A stretch of 64,000 nucleotides of DNA, taken from assembly GCF_001936335.1 (NCBI RefSeq), contig NZ_CP018888.1, positions 310,001 through 374,000 of the forward strand. The letters run 5' to 3'. Positions 11,275 to 19,858 of the stretch are shown in pieces. The stretch comes from Amylolactobacillus amylophilus DSM 20533 = JCM 1125. Lineage in GTDB: Bacteria > Bacillota > Bacilli > Lactobacillales > Lactobacillaceae. Both the position numbers and the translations under genes were made by a program. How positions within the stretch are numbered: the stretch's first letter is position 1; each line of letters starts with the position of its first letter. The notes beneath the pieces were generated by a model. The model saw only the letters and a list, made by a program, of their open reading frames with translations, ran no database searches and had not been told where the DNA came from.

Positions 11275-11397
11275 GGAGTCGCCCTCCGTTCACTTAATCT
11301 GCATCATTAACATAAATACAACCGTTTAAATATAACACATTCTTGTCTTAAACCCACATATTTACTATGATATGTTATTGAAAAGAGGTTAACGACG

Positions 11398-11628
11398 ATG
11401 AAAAATATTCTCGTTCTACACACCGGTGGCACAATCTCCATGTCAGAAAATGATGCTGGTGAAATCATGCCAAATGAGAGAAATCCCCTCAACCAATTCC
11501 AATTAGCTACGGATGTCCCATTGAAACTCACAACTGAAGAAATCTTCAACCTGTCCTCGCCACAAATTACACCGAATGAGATGTTACAAATTCAGCTAAA
11601 TAAGTTTGTCAGCAATGCCGTATCTTAA
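11398..11628 (+). pseudogene. L-asparaginase, N-terminal remnant (76 of ~325 residues)
   Basis: The frame starts after an AGAGG site and opens ILVLHTGGTISMSENDAG, the type I/II L-asparaginase active-site motif with the nucleophilic Thr. It stops after 76 residues, 9 bases before the stop of the convergent thioesterase gene. The second catalytic motif (TDG and the Lys) and about 250 residues are absent, and no further asparaginase sequence follows in any frame. This looks like a deletion up to the neighbouring gene. The remnant cannot be an active enzyme. Confidence 0.85.
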
Positions 11629-11637
11629 TGGCGTTTT

Positions 11638-12369
11638 TTATTTTTTCCAGGTGAAAATCGCCTCGGCTGCCTTACCTGTTCCGTTTTGAATGAGGTGGTA
11701 TGATTTAAGTTCCTCCTGCTCCTCGACCTTGACCAATGACCTCGGAGAGTCGCCGTAGCGAATCTCCTGGTCAAACTTGATGTCAATGCACTTAATTTGA
11801 GCATGCAATACCAAATCCTGTGGGAGCACATCAATCATCCACTCAAAATAATGTGAGTTGTTGACGTGACGGTTCGCGTCAATATCGTAATAACGTACCC
11901 GATATTCGACCCCGGAATCATCAAACTTAGGTAACCTAATTCTTGGCAATCGCGGTCCCCGCTTAACCTCTGGTACCGCCATTTTTGCACCAAATTCCGA
12001 CGTATTCTCGTGAATCTCTCGCTTCAACAGATCTAGCACAATCCACGTACTGGAGACCGTAATCAGGGATTCCCCCTCCTGGGTCTTCACCCAGAAATCT
12101 CTGTAACAAAAAAACCGGTTGTAACCGGTCGGTTGCGTGCCAAGAATTATTTCCTCATCCAGTTGTGGTAATCTTTTTATCTCCATGTGATACTGCGTCA
12201 CGACCCAGCCGAGGTTCTCCCTAGCAAGATTGTTTGTTCCCACCCCCATTGTATCGAGCTGATAGCTTGATACCTTCAAGAGTAGGTCAATTAGGACGGA
12301 TAATTTAATCTGGTTCAATGCATCAACATCGAAGTAAGATAATTTAGCAGTTTGTTCAAATTTTTCCAT
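11638..12369 (-). CDS. Acyl-ACP thioesterase (FatA-like, double hot-dog fold)
   Basis: A 243-residue enzyme of the family that releases fatty acids from acyl carrier protein. It has two hot-dog halves. The second carries RVRYYDIDANRHVNNSHYFE (about residues 156-175), with the Asn/His residues used in catalysis by plant and bacterial acyl-ACP thioesterases. The length is typical for lactobacilli. It follows rsmI by 10 bases and may be cotranscribed. The exact acyl preference cannot be read. Confidence 0.85.
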   Translation of the reverse strand: MEKFEQTAKLSYFDVDALNQIKLSVLIDLLLKVSSYQLDTMGVGTNNLARENLGWVVTQYHMEIKRLPQLDEEIILGTQPTGYNRFFCYRDFWVKTQEGESLITVSSTWIVLDLLKREIHENTSEFGAKMAVPEVKRGPRLPRIRLPKFDDSGVEYRVRYYDIDANRHVNNSHYFEWMIDVLPQDLVLHAQIKCIDIKFDQEIRYGDSPRSLVKVEEQEELKSYHLIQNGTGKAAEAIFTWKK

Positions 12370-12379
12370 GCTCCTAGTT

Positions 12380-13252
12380 TTACTCCCTTGGTTGATTGTG
12401 ATAATAATCGTACAATTCTTTCTTACTTAAATGGGCATGCCGTGCGACTTGGCCAATCGCATCCTTCTTACTCTGCCCATCTTCAACTAGTTGGTCAACT
12501 ACCACCGCCAACTCGGCTAACGTCGCTGTCGGTTTCTCTGACTCAACATAGCCACCCATTAGAACAACCATTTCACCGCGTGGTTCCACCGTCTCGAAGT
12601 GCTCTATTAGCTCAGCTACAGTACCACGGAGGTATTCCTCGTGTAACTTTGTCAGCTCGCGGGCGACCACCACTTGGCGGTTTAGACCCACGGTTTCGCC
12701 CAAATTAGCGAGTGTCGCTCTAATCCGGTGCGGGGCCTCATAGAAGATTGCCGTCTCTTTTTGTCTGCTGATTTCGGTTAAAAAGTCCGTTTGCTGTTTC
12801 TTCTTACGCGGTAAGAAGCCGTAATACGTGAACGGTTGAGCCGTCAAGCCAGAAGCAATCAGAGCGGTGGTGAAAGCCGCCGGTCCGGGCAAACTGACCA
12901 CCGCAATATTTGCGGCAATCGCAGACTGCACCAGTTCATATCCCGGATCACTAATCACAGGCATTCCCGCATCGCTGACTTGTGCGAGCGAATGTCCAGC
13001 CAGAATTTGCGTAACTAATTCTGGCGCCTTCTCCTTAGCATTAAACTCGTGAAAACTGACTAGTTTACCACTGGTCTCAATTCCTAGGAGCCCCAGAAGT
13101 TTACCCGTCGTCCGCGTGTCTTCTGCGGCGATTAAATCCACATTTTCTAATGTTTCTTTTGCGCGCAGCGTCATGTCCTTCAAGTTACCGATTGGCGTCG
13201 GCACCAAATAAAGCTTGCCTGCTTCGTCATTAAAACTACTTTGAATTTGCAT
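12380..13252 (-). CDS. rsmI: 16S rRNA (cytidine1402-2'-O)-methyltransferase RsmI
   Basis: A SAM-dependent tetrapyrrole-methylase-fold enzyme, about 290 residues. Motifs: LYLVPTPIGNLKDMTLRA, AEDTRTTGKLL, SDAGMPVISDPGYELV and VVSLPGPAAFTTALIASGL. ATG 13252 was chosen with GGGAAAGAAGA upstream; the longer GTG frame to 13273 has no ribosome site. It overlaps yabA by 17 bases at the end of the dnaX-to-rsmI cluster. It methylates C1402 of 16S rRNA. Confidence 0.95.
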   Translation of the reverse strand: MQIQSSFNDEAGKLYLVPTPIGNLKDMTLRAKETLENVDLIAAEDTRTTGKLLGLLGIETSGKLVSFHEFNAKEKAPELVTQILAGHSLAQVSDAGMPVISDPGYELVQSAIAANIAVVSLPGPAAFTTALIASGLTAQPFTYYGFLPRKKKQQTDFLTEISRQKETAIFYEAPHRIRATLANLGETVGLNRQVVVARELTKLHEEYLRGTVAELIEHFETVEPRGEMVVLMGGYVESEKPTATLAELAVVVDQLVEDGQSKKDAIGQVARHAHLSKKELYDYYHNQPRE

Positions 13253-13583
13253 TATTCTTCTTTCCCGCACCACGCTGATGATCGAAAATATCTAGGCAAA
13301 AAATACAGTCTTCGTTCTCCACTCTATGAGAGCCGTAATACATATTACAAATATGGTAGCCAGACTGGTAAATCTCTTTCAGTCCGGACATCCCATCCTG
13401 AGTCTTCTCTTGGTGTTTCTCCGGAATATTGTTGAACTTCTCCCGTAAGAGCTTATTCTCGATCTTTAACTCAGTATTCTCTCGCAGGGCCTCTAGCAGG
13501 TCGTTTTGTAGGCCTTCGACTGTCGTAATCATCGTGTGTAAATTATTTAATACCTGATCAAGTTGTGTGTATGGATCTGTCAA
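13236..13583 (-). CDS. yabA: Replication initiation control protein YabA
   Basis: A 115-residue regulator that ties DnaA to the DnaN clamp and limits over-initiation. The N-terminal leucine-rich coiled coil (TDPYTQLDQVLNNLHTM onward) gives the tetramer. The C-terminal zinc motif is GYHICNMYYG...CIFC, with the usual His and Cys residues. A TTG start at 13583 is preferred because AAAGGTGA lies 5 bases before it; the ATG-like longer frame to 13631 runs into holB and has no site. Conserved neighbour of holB and rsmI. Confidence 0.9.
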   Translation of the reverse strand: MTDPYTQLDQVLNNLHTMITTVEGLQNDLLEALRENTELKIENKLLREKFNNIPEKHQEKTQDGMSGLKEIYQSGYHICNMYYGSHRVENEDCIFCLDIFDHQRGAGKKNNANSK

Positions 13584-13594
13584 TTTGTTCACCT

Positions 13595-14437
13595 TTAGAA
13601 TTCTATGTTCAAAATTAGATACTGCAGACAACTACTAAAGCTCACATTAGCAGCAATCATCTTGTTCACATGAAGTAGCTCACTCAACAACTCTTGATTT
13701 TGCTTGATGTTCGTGAGCGTCAGCATTTCTCTATCGGCTTGTTGCAGCAGATAATCGAGTATAAATTGCTGCAACTCCTTTTGCTTAGCTGAATCTGCAA
13801 GGGTTTTGGCCGTCAGAATCGCCAATGGATTATTCTCCATTAATTCAGTATAAAAACGCTCAGCTAAAGGCGCCAACTCAGCTTGATCATCCTGCAGCTT
13901 ATCTTGTTCTGCCTCGTTCTTGAATTCATCCGTCACGTTAACTATTTGAACCCGTGACTTAATCGTGGGCAGAATCTGATTAACATTCGTGGTGGTTAAG
14001 ATTGTCAGCACGGGTGCTACAGGTTCCTCCAGCACATTTAGTAGTGCATTTGCTGCCGACATCGTTAATTTTTGTGCATCAGAGATGATAAAGAAGCGGC
14101 GATCGCCCTCCGTGGGACTTTTCGCAAGTTCAATCTTTAATGGCCGCACAGTGTCGATCCCGATACTCTGCTTCTCAGTTTCGGTCACCAAAAAGACGTC
14201 TGGATGGTTCAGTTCACTCACCCGCCGGCAATTGGCGCAAGTACCGTCCGGTCGCAAATCTTCGTCTGGGTGCTCACACAGAAATAAACAACTCAGCCAA
14301 ATAGCTGCTGCAGTTGTTGTCTTTTCGTCACTCCCCAAGAAAAGGTAGGCGTGACTCACAGCATCTTCTTTATATGCTTGTAAAAATTCCTGCTTAAACT
14401 TAGCAGGAATGTTGGTAAAACTACCTTCATTTATCAT
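13595..14437 (-). CDS. holB: DNA polymerase III subunit delta' HolB
   Basis: A 280-residue clamp-loader subunit. It shows SHAYLFLGSDEKTTT at the position of the P-loop (degenerate, as usual for delta'), the zinc cluster GTCANCRRVSELNHPDVFLV, and SAANALLNVLEEP followed by PTIKSRVQI, the sensor motif region. It sits between darA and yabA as in other Firmicutes. Confidence 0.93.
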   Translation of the reverse strand: MINEGSFTNIPAKFKQEFLQAYKEDAVSHAYLFLGSDEKTTTAAAIWLSCLFLCEHPDEDLRPDGTCANCRRVSELNHPDVFLVTETEKQSIGIDTVRPLKIELAKSPTEGDRRFFIISDAQKLTMSAANALLNVLEEPVAPVLTILTTTNVNQILPTIKSRVQIVNVTDEFKNEAEQDKLQDDQAELAPLAERFYTELMENNPLAILTAKTLADSAKQKELQQFILDYLLQQADREMLTLTNIKQNQELLSELLHVNKMIAANVSFSSCLQYLILNIEF

Positions 14438-14442
14438 TGTGC

Positions 14443-14772
14443 TTAATACTGTTCGAATTGGTCAACTGGCAAGACAAACACCGTTGCACCGCCAACCTGA
14501 ACCTCAATTGGGTAAGACATTGTGGCGTCGCCACCCATGTCCATATTAACTGGCGGTGTCATAAACTGCTGTCTTGCATGCGAGATTTTTTTGATGATGT
14601 CCAGCACTTCATAGACCCGCTTATCCTCAATACCGATGATAAAAGTGGTATTCCCGGCCTTTAAGAAACCACCAGTGGTCGATAGTTTAGTTGCCCGAAT
14701 ATCGTTTTCGATAAACTCACTGCTCAATAGGTTGCTGTCTTTGTCCTGTACGATTGCGAGAATTAATTTCAT
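14443..14772 (-). CDS. darA: c-di-AMP receptor DarA (PstA/YaaQ, PII-like)
   Basis: A 109-residue PII-like trimeric protein that binds cyclic di-AMP. It starts MKLILAIVQDKDSNLL and has the T-loop/B-loop segments with ATKLSTTGGFLKAGNTTFIIG. It overlaps tmk by 4 bases in the conserved tmk-darA-holB order. Its output is not fully known in the family. The window also carries kimA, another c-di-AMP-linked gene. Confidence 0.92.
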   Translation of the reverse strand: MKLILAIVQDKDSNLLSSEFIENDIRATKLSTTGGFLKAGNTTFIIGIEDKRVYEVLDIIKKISHARQQFMTPPVNMDMGGDATMSYPIEVQVGGATVFVLPVDQFEQY

Positions 14773-15425
14773 TTGTGTTCTCCTTCACGAAAAATTTGTG
14801 GTATTCTCTCTCTTATTATTTTAACACTATCGCTGATTACTTTTGCTAACTCCTGATTAGCATTCACCGCAATTATTCTGGTGGGGTTAGCTTTGATTAG
14901 CTCATGATAAGCAGTAGTCACGCGTTCATGAAACTCTACCTGTTCTTGTTCCAAGCGATCTTCCGTCCCAGAGCGACTGTTTGAGATGCGTTGTAAGCCA
15001 ATCTGCGAATCCACATCGAGGTAGATAGTCAGATCGGGCTGCAGATTGTCAGTTGCAAAGCTATTAATCATCGCCACTGGCGCAATCCCAATCTGGCGCC
15101 CGCCACCCTGATAGGCCAGCGAACTGTCCACAAAACGATCAGAAATCAATATCTCACCGCGTTCTAGCGCCGGTTTAATCACCTCAACCACATGTTGTCT
15201 TCTGGCCGCCGCAAAGAGCAGCGCCTCAGTCTTAACATCCATTTCTTTATTGTTTGGATCTAATATAATTTGGCGAATTTTTTCGGCAATCTGGGATCCT
15301 CCGGGCTCCCGGGTAACTACTGGCTTAGTAATCGTGTTGCCTGCAAGTTGTGCTAGTACACCATTCAGCGTGCTAGTTTTGCCCGAACCATCGGGCCCTT
15401 CGAAAGAAATAAATGTCCCTGTCAT
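14769..15425 (-). CDS. tmk: Thymidylate kinase Tmk
   Basis: A 218-residue kinase that converts dTMP to dTDP. Visible are the P-loop FEGPDGSGKTST, TREPGGSQIAEKIR, the DR(Y/F) type motif ISDRFVDSSLAYQGGGR and the lid. Normal length. Overlaps darA. Confidence 0.97.
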   Translation of the reverse strand: MTGTFISFEGPDGSGKTSTLNGVLAQLAGNTITKPVVTREPGGSQIAEKIRQIILDPNNKEMDVKTEALLFAAARRQHVVEVIKPALERGEILISDRFVDSSLAYQGGGRQIGIAPVAMINSFATDNLQPDLTIYLDVDSQIGLQRISNSRSGTEDRLEQEQVEFHERVTTAYHELIKANPTRIIAVNANQELAKVISDSVKIIRERIPQIFREGEHK

Positions 15426-15510
15426 TTTACGCCTCCATAGGTAAAATTGTACTTGAAATCGTAGTCAACTTAAAGTCAATTCCAAAATAAAAAGCCCAAA
15501 ACAATTGGAC

Positions 15511-15741
15511 TTAATGTGAAATAACATTGTTCAATCCCTTCGAACTAGTCTGGCGCAATCGGGCTTCTTTAAACAGGAAATTATATTTAGCTTTCAATAT
15601 CTTAAGAGCCACGATATTCTCGGGCGAATCATCTAGACTGGTTTCTGACAACGTCTTCGTCAATGCAAGCTGTTGTTGCAGATTGGCAATTGAAGTCATT
15701 AACTGACTGTCAGCCTGTTCCCTTAAATTATGCTTGCCCAT
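15511..15741 (-). CDS. DUF2508 (YaaL-like) small protein
   Basis: A 76-residue, charged, mostly helical protein located directly after recR, the conserved place of YaaL. The LKAKYNFLFKEAR segment near the C terminus fits the family. Function is unknown. Its start touches the recR stop, so the two are likely coupled. Confidence 0.8.
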   Translation of the reverse strand: MGKHNLREQADSQLMTSIANLQQQLALTKTLSETSLDDSPENIVALKILKAKYNFLFKEARLRQTSSKGLNNVISH

Positions 15742-16337
15742 TACAATTCAGTCCTTCCCGTTACTGCTCGTTTTAGCGTGAGGGAATCAGCATATTCAAT
15801 ATCAGAGCCGACTGCTAGACCACTAGCTAGTCGCGTTACCTTGATTCCAGCAGGTTTAATCAGTCGACTGATATACATGGTTGTTGCCTCACCCTCTGGT
15901 GTAGAATTCAGTGCGATGATCACCTCATTGACGTCGCTCTCTTGTAGTCGCGTAATCAGTGATTTGATGTTGATGTCTTCAACTGAGACACCGTCCATCG
16001 GTGACAGAACACCGTTCAGCACGTGATAGAGGCCATTGTATTCGCCCATCTCTTCAAAGGCCATGATGTCTTTTGGTTGTTCAACTACCAGAATCTGATT
16101 TTGGTTACGACTTGCATCCCGACAGATGGCACATGGATCAGTCTCAGTGATGTTGCCGCAGATTGAACAAAAGCGCAGTTTTTGCTGCAAATCAGCCAAA
16201 CTCTTGGCGAAATCCTGGACTGCACTCTCGGGCATGCCTAAAGTATAAAAGGCAAGTCTAGTTGCCGTCTTTTCTCCGATACCAGGTAGCTTCATATAAC
16301 TTTCAATTACCTTGGCAATTGGTAATGGATATTGCAT
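15741..16337 (-). CDS. recR: Recombination protein RecR
   Basis: A 198-residue recombination mediator acting with RecF and RecO. It has the helix-hairpin-helix [16 protein letters not shown], the C4 zinc finger [16 protein letters not shown] and a Toprim domain from about residue 80 ([19 protein letters not shown]). Normal length, part of the dnaX-ybaB-recR set. Confidence 0.97.
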   Translation of the reverse strand: MQYPLPIAKVIESYMKLPGIGEKTATRLAFYTLGMPESAVQDFAKSLADLQQKLRFCSICGNITETDPCAICRDASRNQNQILVVEQPKDIMAFEEMGEYNGLYHVLNGVLSPMDGVSVEDINIKSLITRLQESDVNEVIIALNSTPEGEATTMYISRLIKPAGIKVTRLASGLAVGSDIEYADSLTLKRAVTGRTEL

Positions 16338-16349
16338 TATCTCACCTTT

Positions 16350-16658
16350 TTACATTAATCCTTTAGAGTATTTCCCCATCTTTTGGGTCGTTGTTTCGTT
16401 AATTTGGCTAAGCCCATGATTGACCGCGTCCACAATCAAATCTTGGAGCATGTCCGGATCATCTGGATCGATTACTTCAGGCTTAAGCGCAATCTTCTTT
16501 AGGGTACTATCTCCCATGAAAGTCGCAACAACTAAGTCGTTTGCCGCATGACCGATAAATTCAGTCTCGTTGATTTCCTTCTTAGTTTGTTCCATTTCTT
16601 TTTGCATCTGTTGTGCTTGTTTCATCAATTTCTGCATATTAGGCATTCCACCACGCAT
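16350..16658 (-). CDS. YbaB/EbfC nucleoid-associated protein
   Basis: A 102-residue DNA-binding protein with the N-terminal helix MPNMQKLMKQAQQMQKEMEQ and the conserved DPDMLQDLIVDAVNHGL end. Encoded between dnaX and recR, as is usual. It probably helps organise DNA near repair sites; the molecular role is not fixed for the family. Confidence 0.93.
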   Translation of the reverse strand: MRGGMPNMQKLMKQAQQMQKEMEQTKKEINETEFIGHAANDLVVATFMGDSTLKKIALKPEVIDPDDPDMLQDLIVDAVNHGLSQINETTTQKMGKYSKGLM

Positions 16659-16685
16659 CGTTTACTTCTCCTTTATCTCAGTAAA

Positions 16686-18437
16686 TTAATCTTTAACATC
16701 AATCATGTCGTCGCCAAAAAGCTGACGCGCCTGTTCAATTATATCATTCTTTACTACATCTTTTGACTGGCTATTATCGGCCTCATCTGCCTGCGCAGCA
16801 GTCTCAGTTTCGTCCACCTCTTGGCGGTTAGTTAATTCTGCCTTATGAGTCTTCAGATAGTCAGCACGCAAAATCGGCCATTCATTCTTCGGCACGAGGA
16901 CAATCTCGGTATTGGCATGCGTTAAACTTGTTAAGCCATCATTCAATTGCTTCATTAGCTCACTATCACTAGTTGCACGTTCAAACCAAAGTTGGTAGTC
17001 AAATGCCACAACACAGGCATCAGGGCCAGCCGCAACGGGCTTTGAAACCTTCATCATCGCTCTTTGCGAAACTTCCAGCTTACTGATTAAATCTGGCCAA
17101 ACATCCTTCACTCGACTGAGGTCATCTTTAGTGGCGTGTTTCAGCACATGGTATACACTCGCACGGTACTTTGTCTTCAAGTTGGTACTTGCTACGGTTG
17201 ATTTGACGGAAGCACCAGTAGTAGTGGCAGATTTCATTCTCGGAACGACCCCGGTCTTTTGCAGTGCACCCAATTGTTGACTAAGGTGTTGGACCTGCTT
17301 TTGTAACTCCTGCATTTCCTCGCTAGTATCTGTTTGTCGACCACTTTGCTGCTCGTCACCAGCAGGGTGGAAACTAGTCACCTTCACACAGAAAATATCT
17401 AGTGGCACGTTTTGTTGTGTGGTAAATCTCAAATCGTTGAGCGCTTCGTTAGCAGTATCGATGAGATAAAGAATCGCGCGATTATCCAGACTCTCTACAG
17501 TCTCACTTAATTCATTAGTTAAGAACGCTGAACTTTTTGTCTTGGTCTTTTGACTAATTAATACCTGGGTAGCAAGTTCTACGAGTTCATTTAAAATATT
17601 TTGCGGGTTGATACCCGCTGCTAGTAATTCCTTATTCAGGGCTAGTGCCGCGCCGGTCTCTTGTTGTGTAAGCAAGAGAAATAATTCTTCGATTTTTTCT
17701 TGGTTTGCAAAACCGGTAATTTCTAGCGCATCGGCGTATGTGACGCCATCCTTCTCAAACGAAATAATCTGGTCAAGAATACTTAACGCATCGCGCATTC
17801 CACCGTCTGCAACCTGTGCAATGACTTGTAAAGCTTTATCTTCATAACTAATTTCTTCGGCAACTAGGATCTGCTTAAGACGCGCAATAATCGCATCAAG
17901 TGCAATTCTTTTGAAAGTGTACTTCTGTGTCCGTGAGATAATAGTCGCCGGCACCTTCTGCAATTCGGTCGTTGCCAGAATGAAGATGACATGCTCAGGG
18001 GGCTCTTCTAACGTCTTTAAAAGTGCGTTGAATGCGCCCATCGAAAGCATATGTACCTCATCAATGATATAGACTTTGTACTTGCCCTCGGTCGGAGCAT
18101 ACTTCACCTTATCCCGGATGTCTCTTATCTCATCGACACCGTTATTCGAAGCAGCATCAATCTCAATCAAATCACTCATCCGATTCTCATCAGCTGCCAG
18201 ACAGTTGGCACATTCATTACAAGGTTCACCGTCTTTAATATTCAAACAATTAACTGTTTTAGCGAGGATCTTTGCACAGCTAGTTTTACCAGTCCCGCGC
18301 GGACCGGCAAATAGGAATGCGTGACTGATTTTATTGATACGAATTGAGTTTCTAAGCGTGCTTGTAATTGATTCCTGACCAATTACATCCGCAAACGTTC
18401 TGGGACGCCACTTTCGATAGAGAGCCTGATATGCCAT
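16686..18437 (-). CDS. dnaX: DNA polymerase III subunits gamma/tau DnaX
   Basis: A 583-residue clamp-loader ATPase. Motifs: Walker A FAGPRGTGKTSCAK, the zinc module CNECANCLAA, Walker B VYIIDEVHMLSMGAFNALLK, and the sensor region LATTELQKVPATIISRTQKY. The C-terminal third, after about residue 370, is the less conserved tau part. First gene of the cluster; SRP RNA lies just upstream. Confidence 0.97.
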   Translation of the reverse strand: MAYQALYRKWRPRTFADVIGQESITSTLRNSIRINKISHAFLFAGPRGTGKTSCAKILAKTVNCLNIKDGEPCNECANCLAADENRMSDLIEIDAASNNGVDEIRDIRDKVKYAPTEGKYKVYIIDEVHMLSMGAFNALLKTLEEPPEHVIFILATTELQKVPATIISRTQKYTFKRIALDAIIARLKQILVAEEISYEDKALQVIAQVADGGMRDALSILDQIISFEKDGVTYADALEITGFANQEKIEELFLLLTQQETGAALALNKELLAAGINPQNILNELVELATQVLISQKTKTKSSAFLTNELSETVESLDNRAILYLIDTANEALNDLRFTTQQNVPLDIFCVKVTSFHPAGDEQQSGRQTDTSEEMQELQKQVQHLSQQLGALQKTGVVPRMKSATTTGASVKSTVASTNLKTKYRASVYHVLKHATKDDLSRVKDVWPDLISKLEVSQRAMMKVSKPVAAGPDACVVAFDYQLWFERATSDSELMKQLNDGLTSLTHANTEIVLVPKNEWPILRADYLKTHKAELTNRQEVDETETAAQADEADNSQSKDVVKNDIIEQARQLFGDDMIDVKD

Positions 18438-18453
18438 CTGATAACCTCTTATT

Positions 18454-18483
18454 AAAAAACTCTTAGCCTAAAAGACTAAGAGT
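18454..18483 (-). terminator. Terminator of the SRP RNA gene
   Basis: Perfect 8-base arms ACTCTTAG / CTAAGAGT with a 9-base loop and a T run on the minus strand. It separates the RNA gene from dnaX. Confidence 0.85.
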
Positions 18484-18492
18484 GTTGTTGTT

Positions 18493-18589
18493 CAATTTAA
18501 GGGCACATACCGCAACCTGCTTAGTGCTGCTTTCTTCCGAATCTGACACGATTCACAAGAGCAATATTGCCCTTGCCTTTCGGCACTAA
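18493..18589 (-). ncRNA. ffs: Small signal recognition particle RNA (4.5S type)
   Basis: On the minus strand the domain IV signature is present: GTGTCAG, then the asymmetric loop GGAAG and AGCAG ending in GCACTAAGC, which bind Ffh. The flanks AAGGGCAA and TGCCCTT pair to close the stem. It lies between tadA and dnaX, the standard place in Firmicutes. The ends are estimated from the closing stem to within a few bases. Confidence 0.9.
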
Positions 18590-18632
18590 CTATCATACCT
18601 TAAACGCCAATTATTTTCCACCTATTTGCAAA

Positions 18633-19115
18633 CTACTTTTGTTTTTTTCGTGCACGAATCGCGCGGAAAAAGTTCTGGAGTAGCATTGCAGATTTCTGCT
18701 CGTACAGACCCGGATAAACCACGGGATGGTGATTGAACTGTGGCACTTTGAATAAGTCGACCACGCTACCGGCTGCACCAGCCTTACGGTCGTGTGCTGC
18801 GTAGAACACATTCTCGATGCGACTATTGATAATCGCACCCGAACACATGGGGCAAGGTTCGAGTGTCACAAAGATGGAGCAGTGCTCTAACCGCCACGTC
18901 GAAAGGTTCTGACATGCCTCGGATATTGCCAGCATCTCCGCATGTTTAAGTGCATTTTGGTCCAACTCCCGCCTGTTATAGCCGTGCCCAATAACTGCGC
19001 CATTAGAATCAACTACCACGGCGCCAATAGGGACCTCATCCTGTTTTTGCGCCAATTCCGCCTGTTCGAAGGCCAACTTCATGTAATTTTCTTTAGCACT
19101 CTTTGTAAAAATCAC
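18633..19115 (-). CDS. tadA: tRNA-specific adenosine deaminase TadA
   Basis: A 160-residue zinc deaminase that makes inosine at position 34 of tRNA-Arg. The active site is HAEMLAISEACQN and TLEPCPMCSGAIINSRI. Length is normal. It overlaps the downstream end of the methyltransferase gene by 4 bases. Confidence 0.95.
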   Translation of the reverse strand: MIFTKSAKENYMKLAFEQAELAQKQDEVPIGAVVVDSNGAVIGHGYNRRELDQNALKHAEMLAISEACQNLSTWRLEHCSIFVTLEPCPMCSGAIINSRIENVFYAAHDRKAGAAGSVVDLFKVPQFNHHPVVYPGLYEQKSAMLLQNFFRAIRARKKQK

Positions 19116-19714
19116 TGTTTAACACTCCGCAAAATATAGTAGCCCTTGTCACGCGCCAAGATATCGCAGTTCCCAAAAGTCGCGGTTAACAGCTTCCTTG
19201 CAGATGGGGCCCCCTGTTTCTTCTGCAGGACCGTTACGATTTGGCCCCCCGATAACAAATGATCCAGCGCCTGTTCGTGAATTTGGTTAACCACTTTCTT
19301 ACCCGCACGAATTGGTGGATTGGTCACAATTAGCGCGTACCGTTCAGTAACGGTTTCATAAATATCTGATGTAAAAATATTAACGTTAGTTATTGCATTG
19401 AATTCCGCATTGGTGCGTGCCAGCTCAAGCGCACGCTCATTGACATCAACCAAATCGAGCGCTCTTTCAGGATACTTCTTTGCGAGCATTAAGCCCATTG
19501 GCCCATAGCCTGTTCCGAGATCCAGAATCTTACCAGGAACAAGATCTAGTTCCATCACCTGCTTCATCAGCGCAACGCTCCCGTAGTCAATCCGGCTTTT
19601 GGAGAAAACACCGGCGTCAGTTTTGAGGTGGAGGTTCAAGTCGGCCAGGTTAAATTCTATCTCATGGATGTCATGTTCAGCATGTGGTTCCTGTGCAAAA
19701 TATTGTTCAGCCAT
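19112..19714 (-). CDS. Class I methyltransferase, RsmC/YbxB-like
   Basis: A 200-residue SAM-dependent methyltransferase. It has motif I ILDLGTGYGPMGLMLAKKYP and the catalytic ALIVTNPPIRAGKKV motif, which is typical of small-subunit rRNA guanine-N2 methyltransferases. Encoded in an operon with tadA. The exact base target is inferred from the family. Confidence 0.85.
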   Translation of the reverse strand: MAEQYFAQEPHAEHDIHEIEFNLADLNLHLKTDAGVFSKSRIDYGSVALMKQVMELDLVPGKILDLGTGYGPMGLMLAKKYPERALDLVDVNERALELARTNAEFNAITNVNIFTSDIYETVTERYALIVTNPPIRAGKKVVNQIHEQALDHLLSGGQIVTVLQKKQGAPSARKLLTATFGNCDILARDKGYYILRSVKQ

Positions 19715-19858
19715 TTTACTCTCTTTTCAAATTTACTCCCTGTATCATACCAAAAAAGGACTAGCATTGTAACTAGGTCACGTGACGGTAAGAAAATCTG
19801 TGATAAAATAAATAACGTAATTATATACGATTTTATTCTGACAAAGCGAGGTAGTAAA

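Noticed and set aside
11275-11397. Tetrahydrofolate riboswitch before folT
   Set aside because: The leader is short and AT-rich and lacks the conserved THF aptamer segments.
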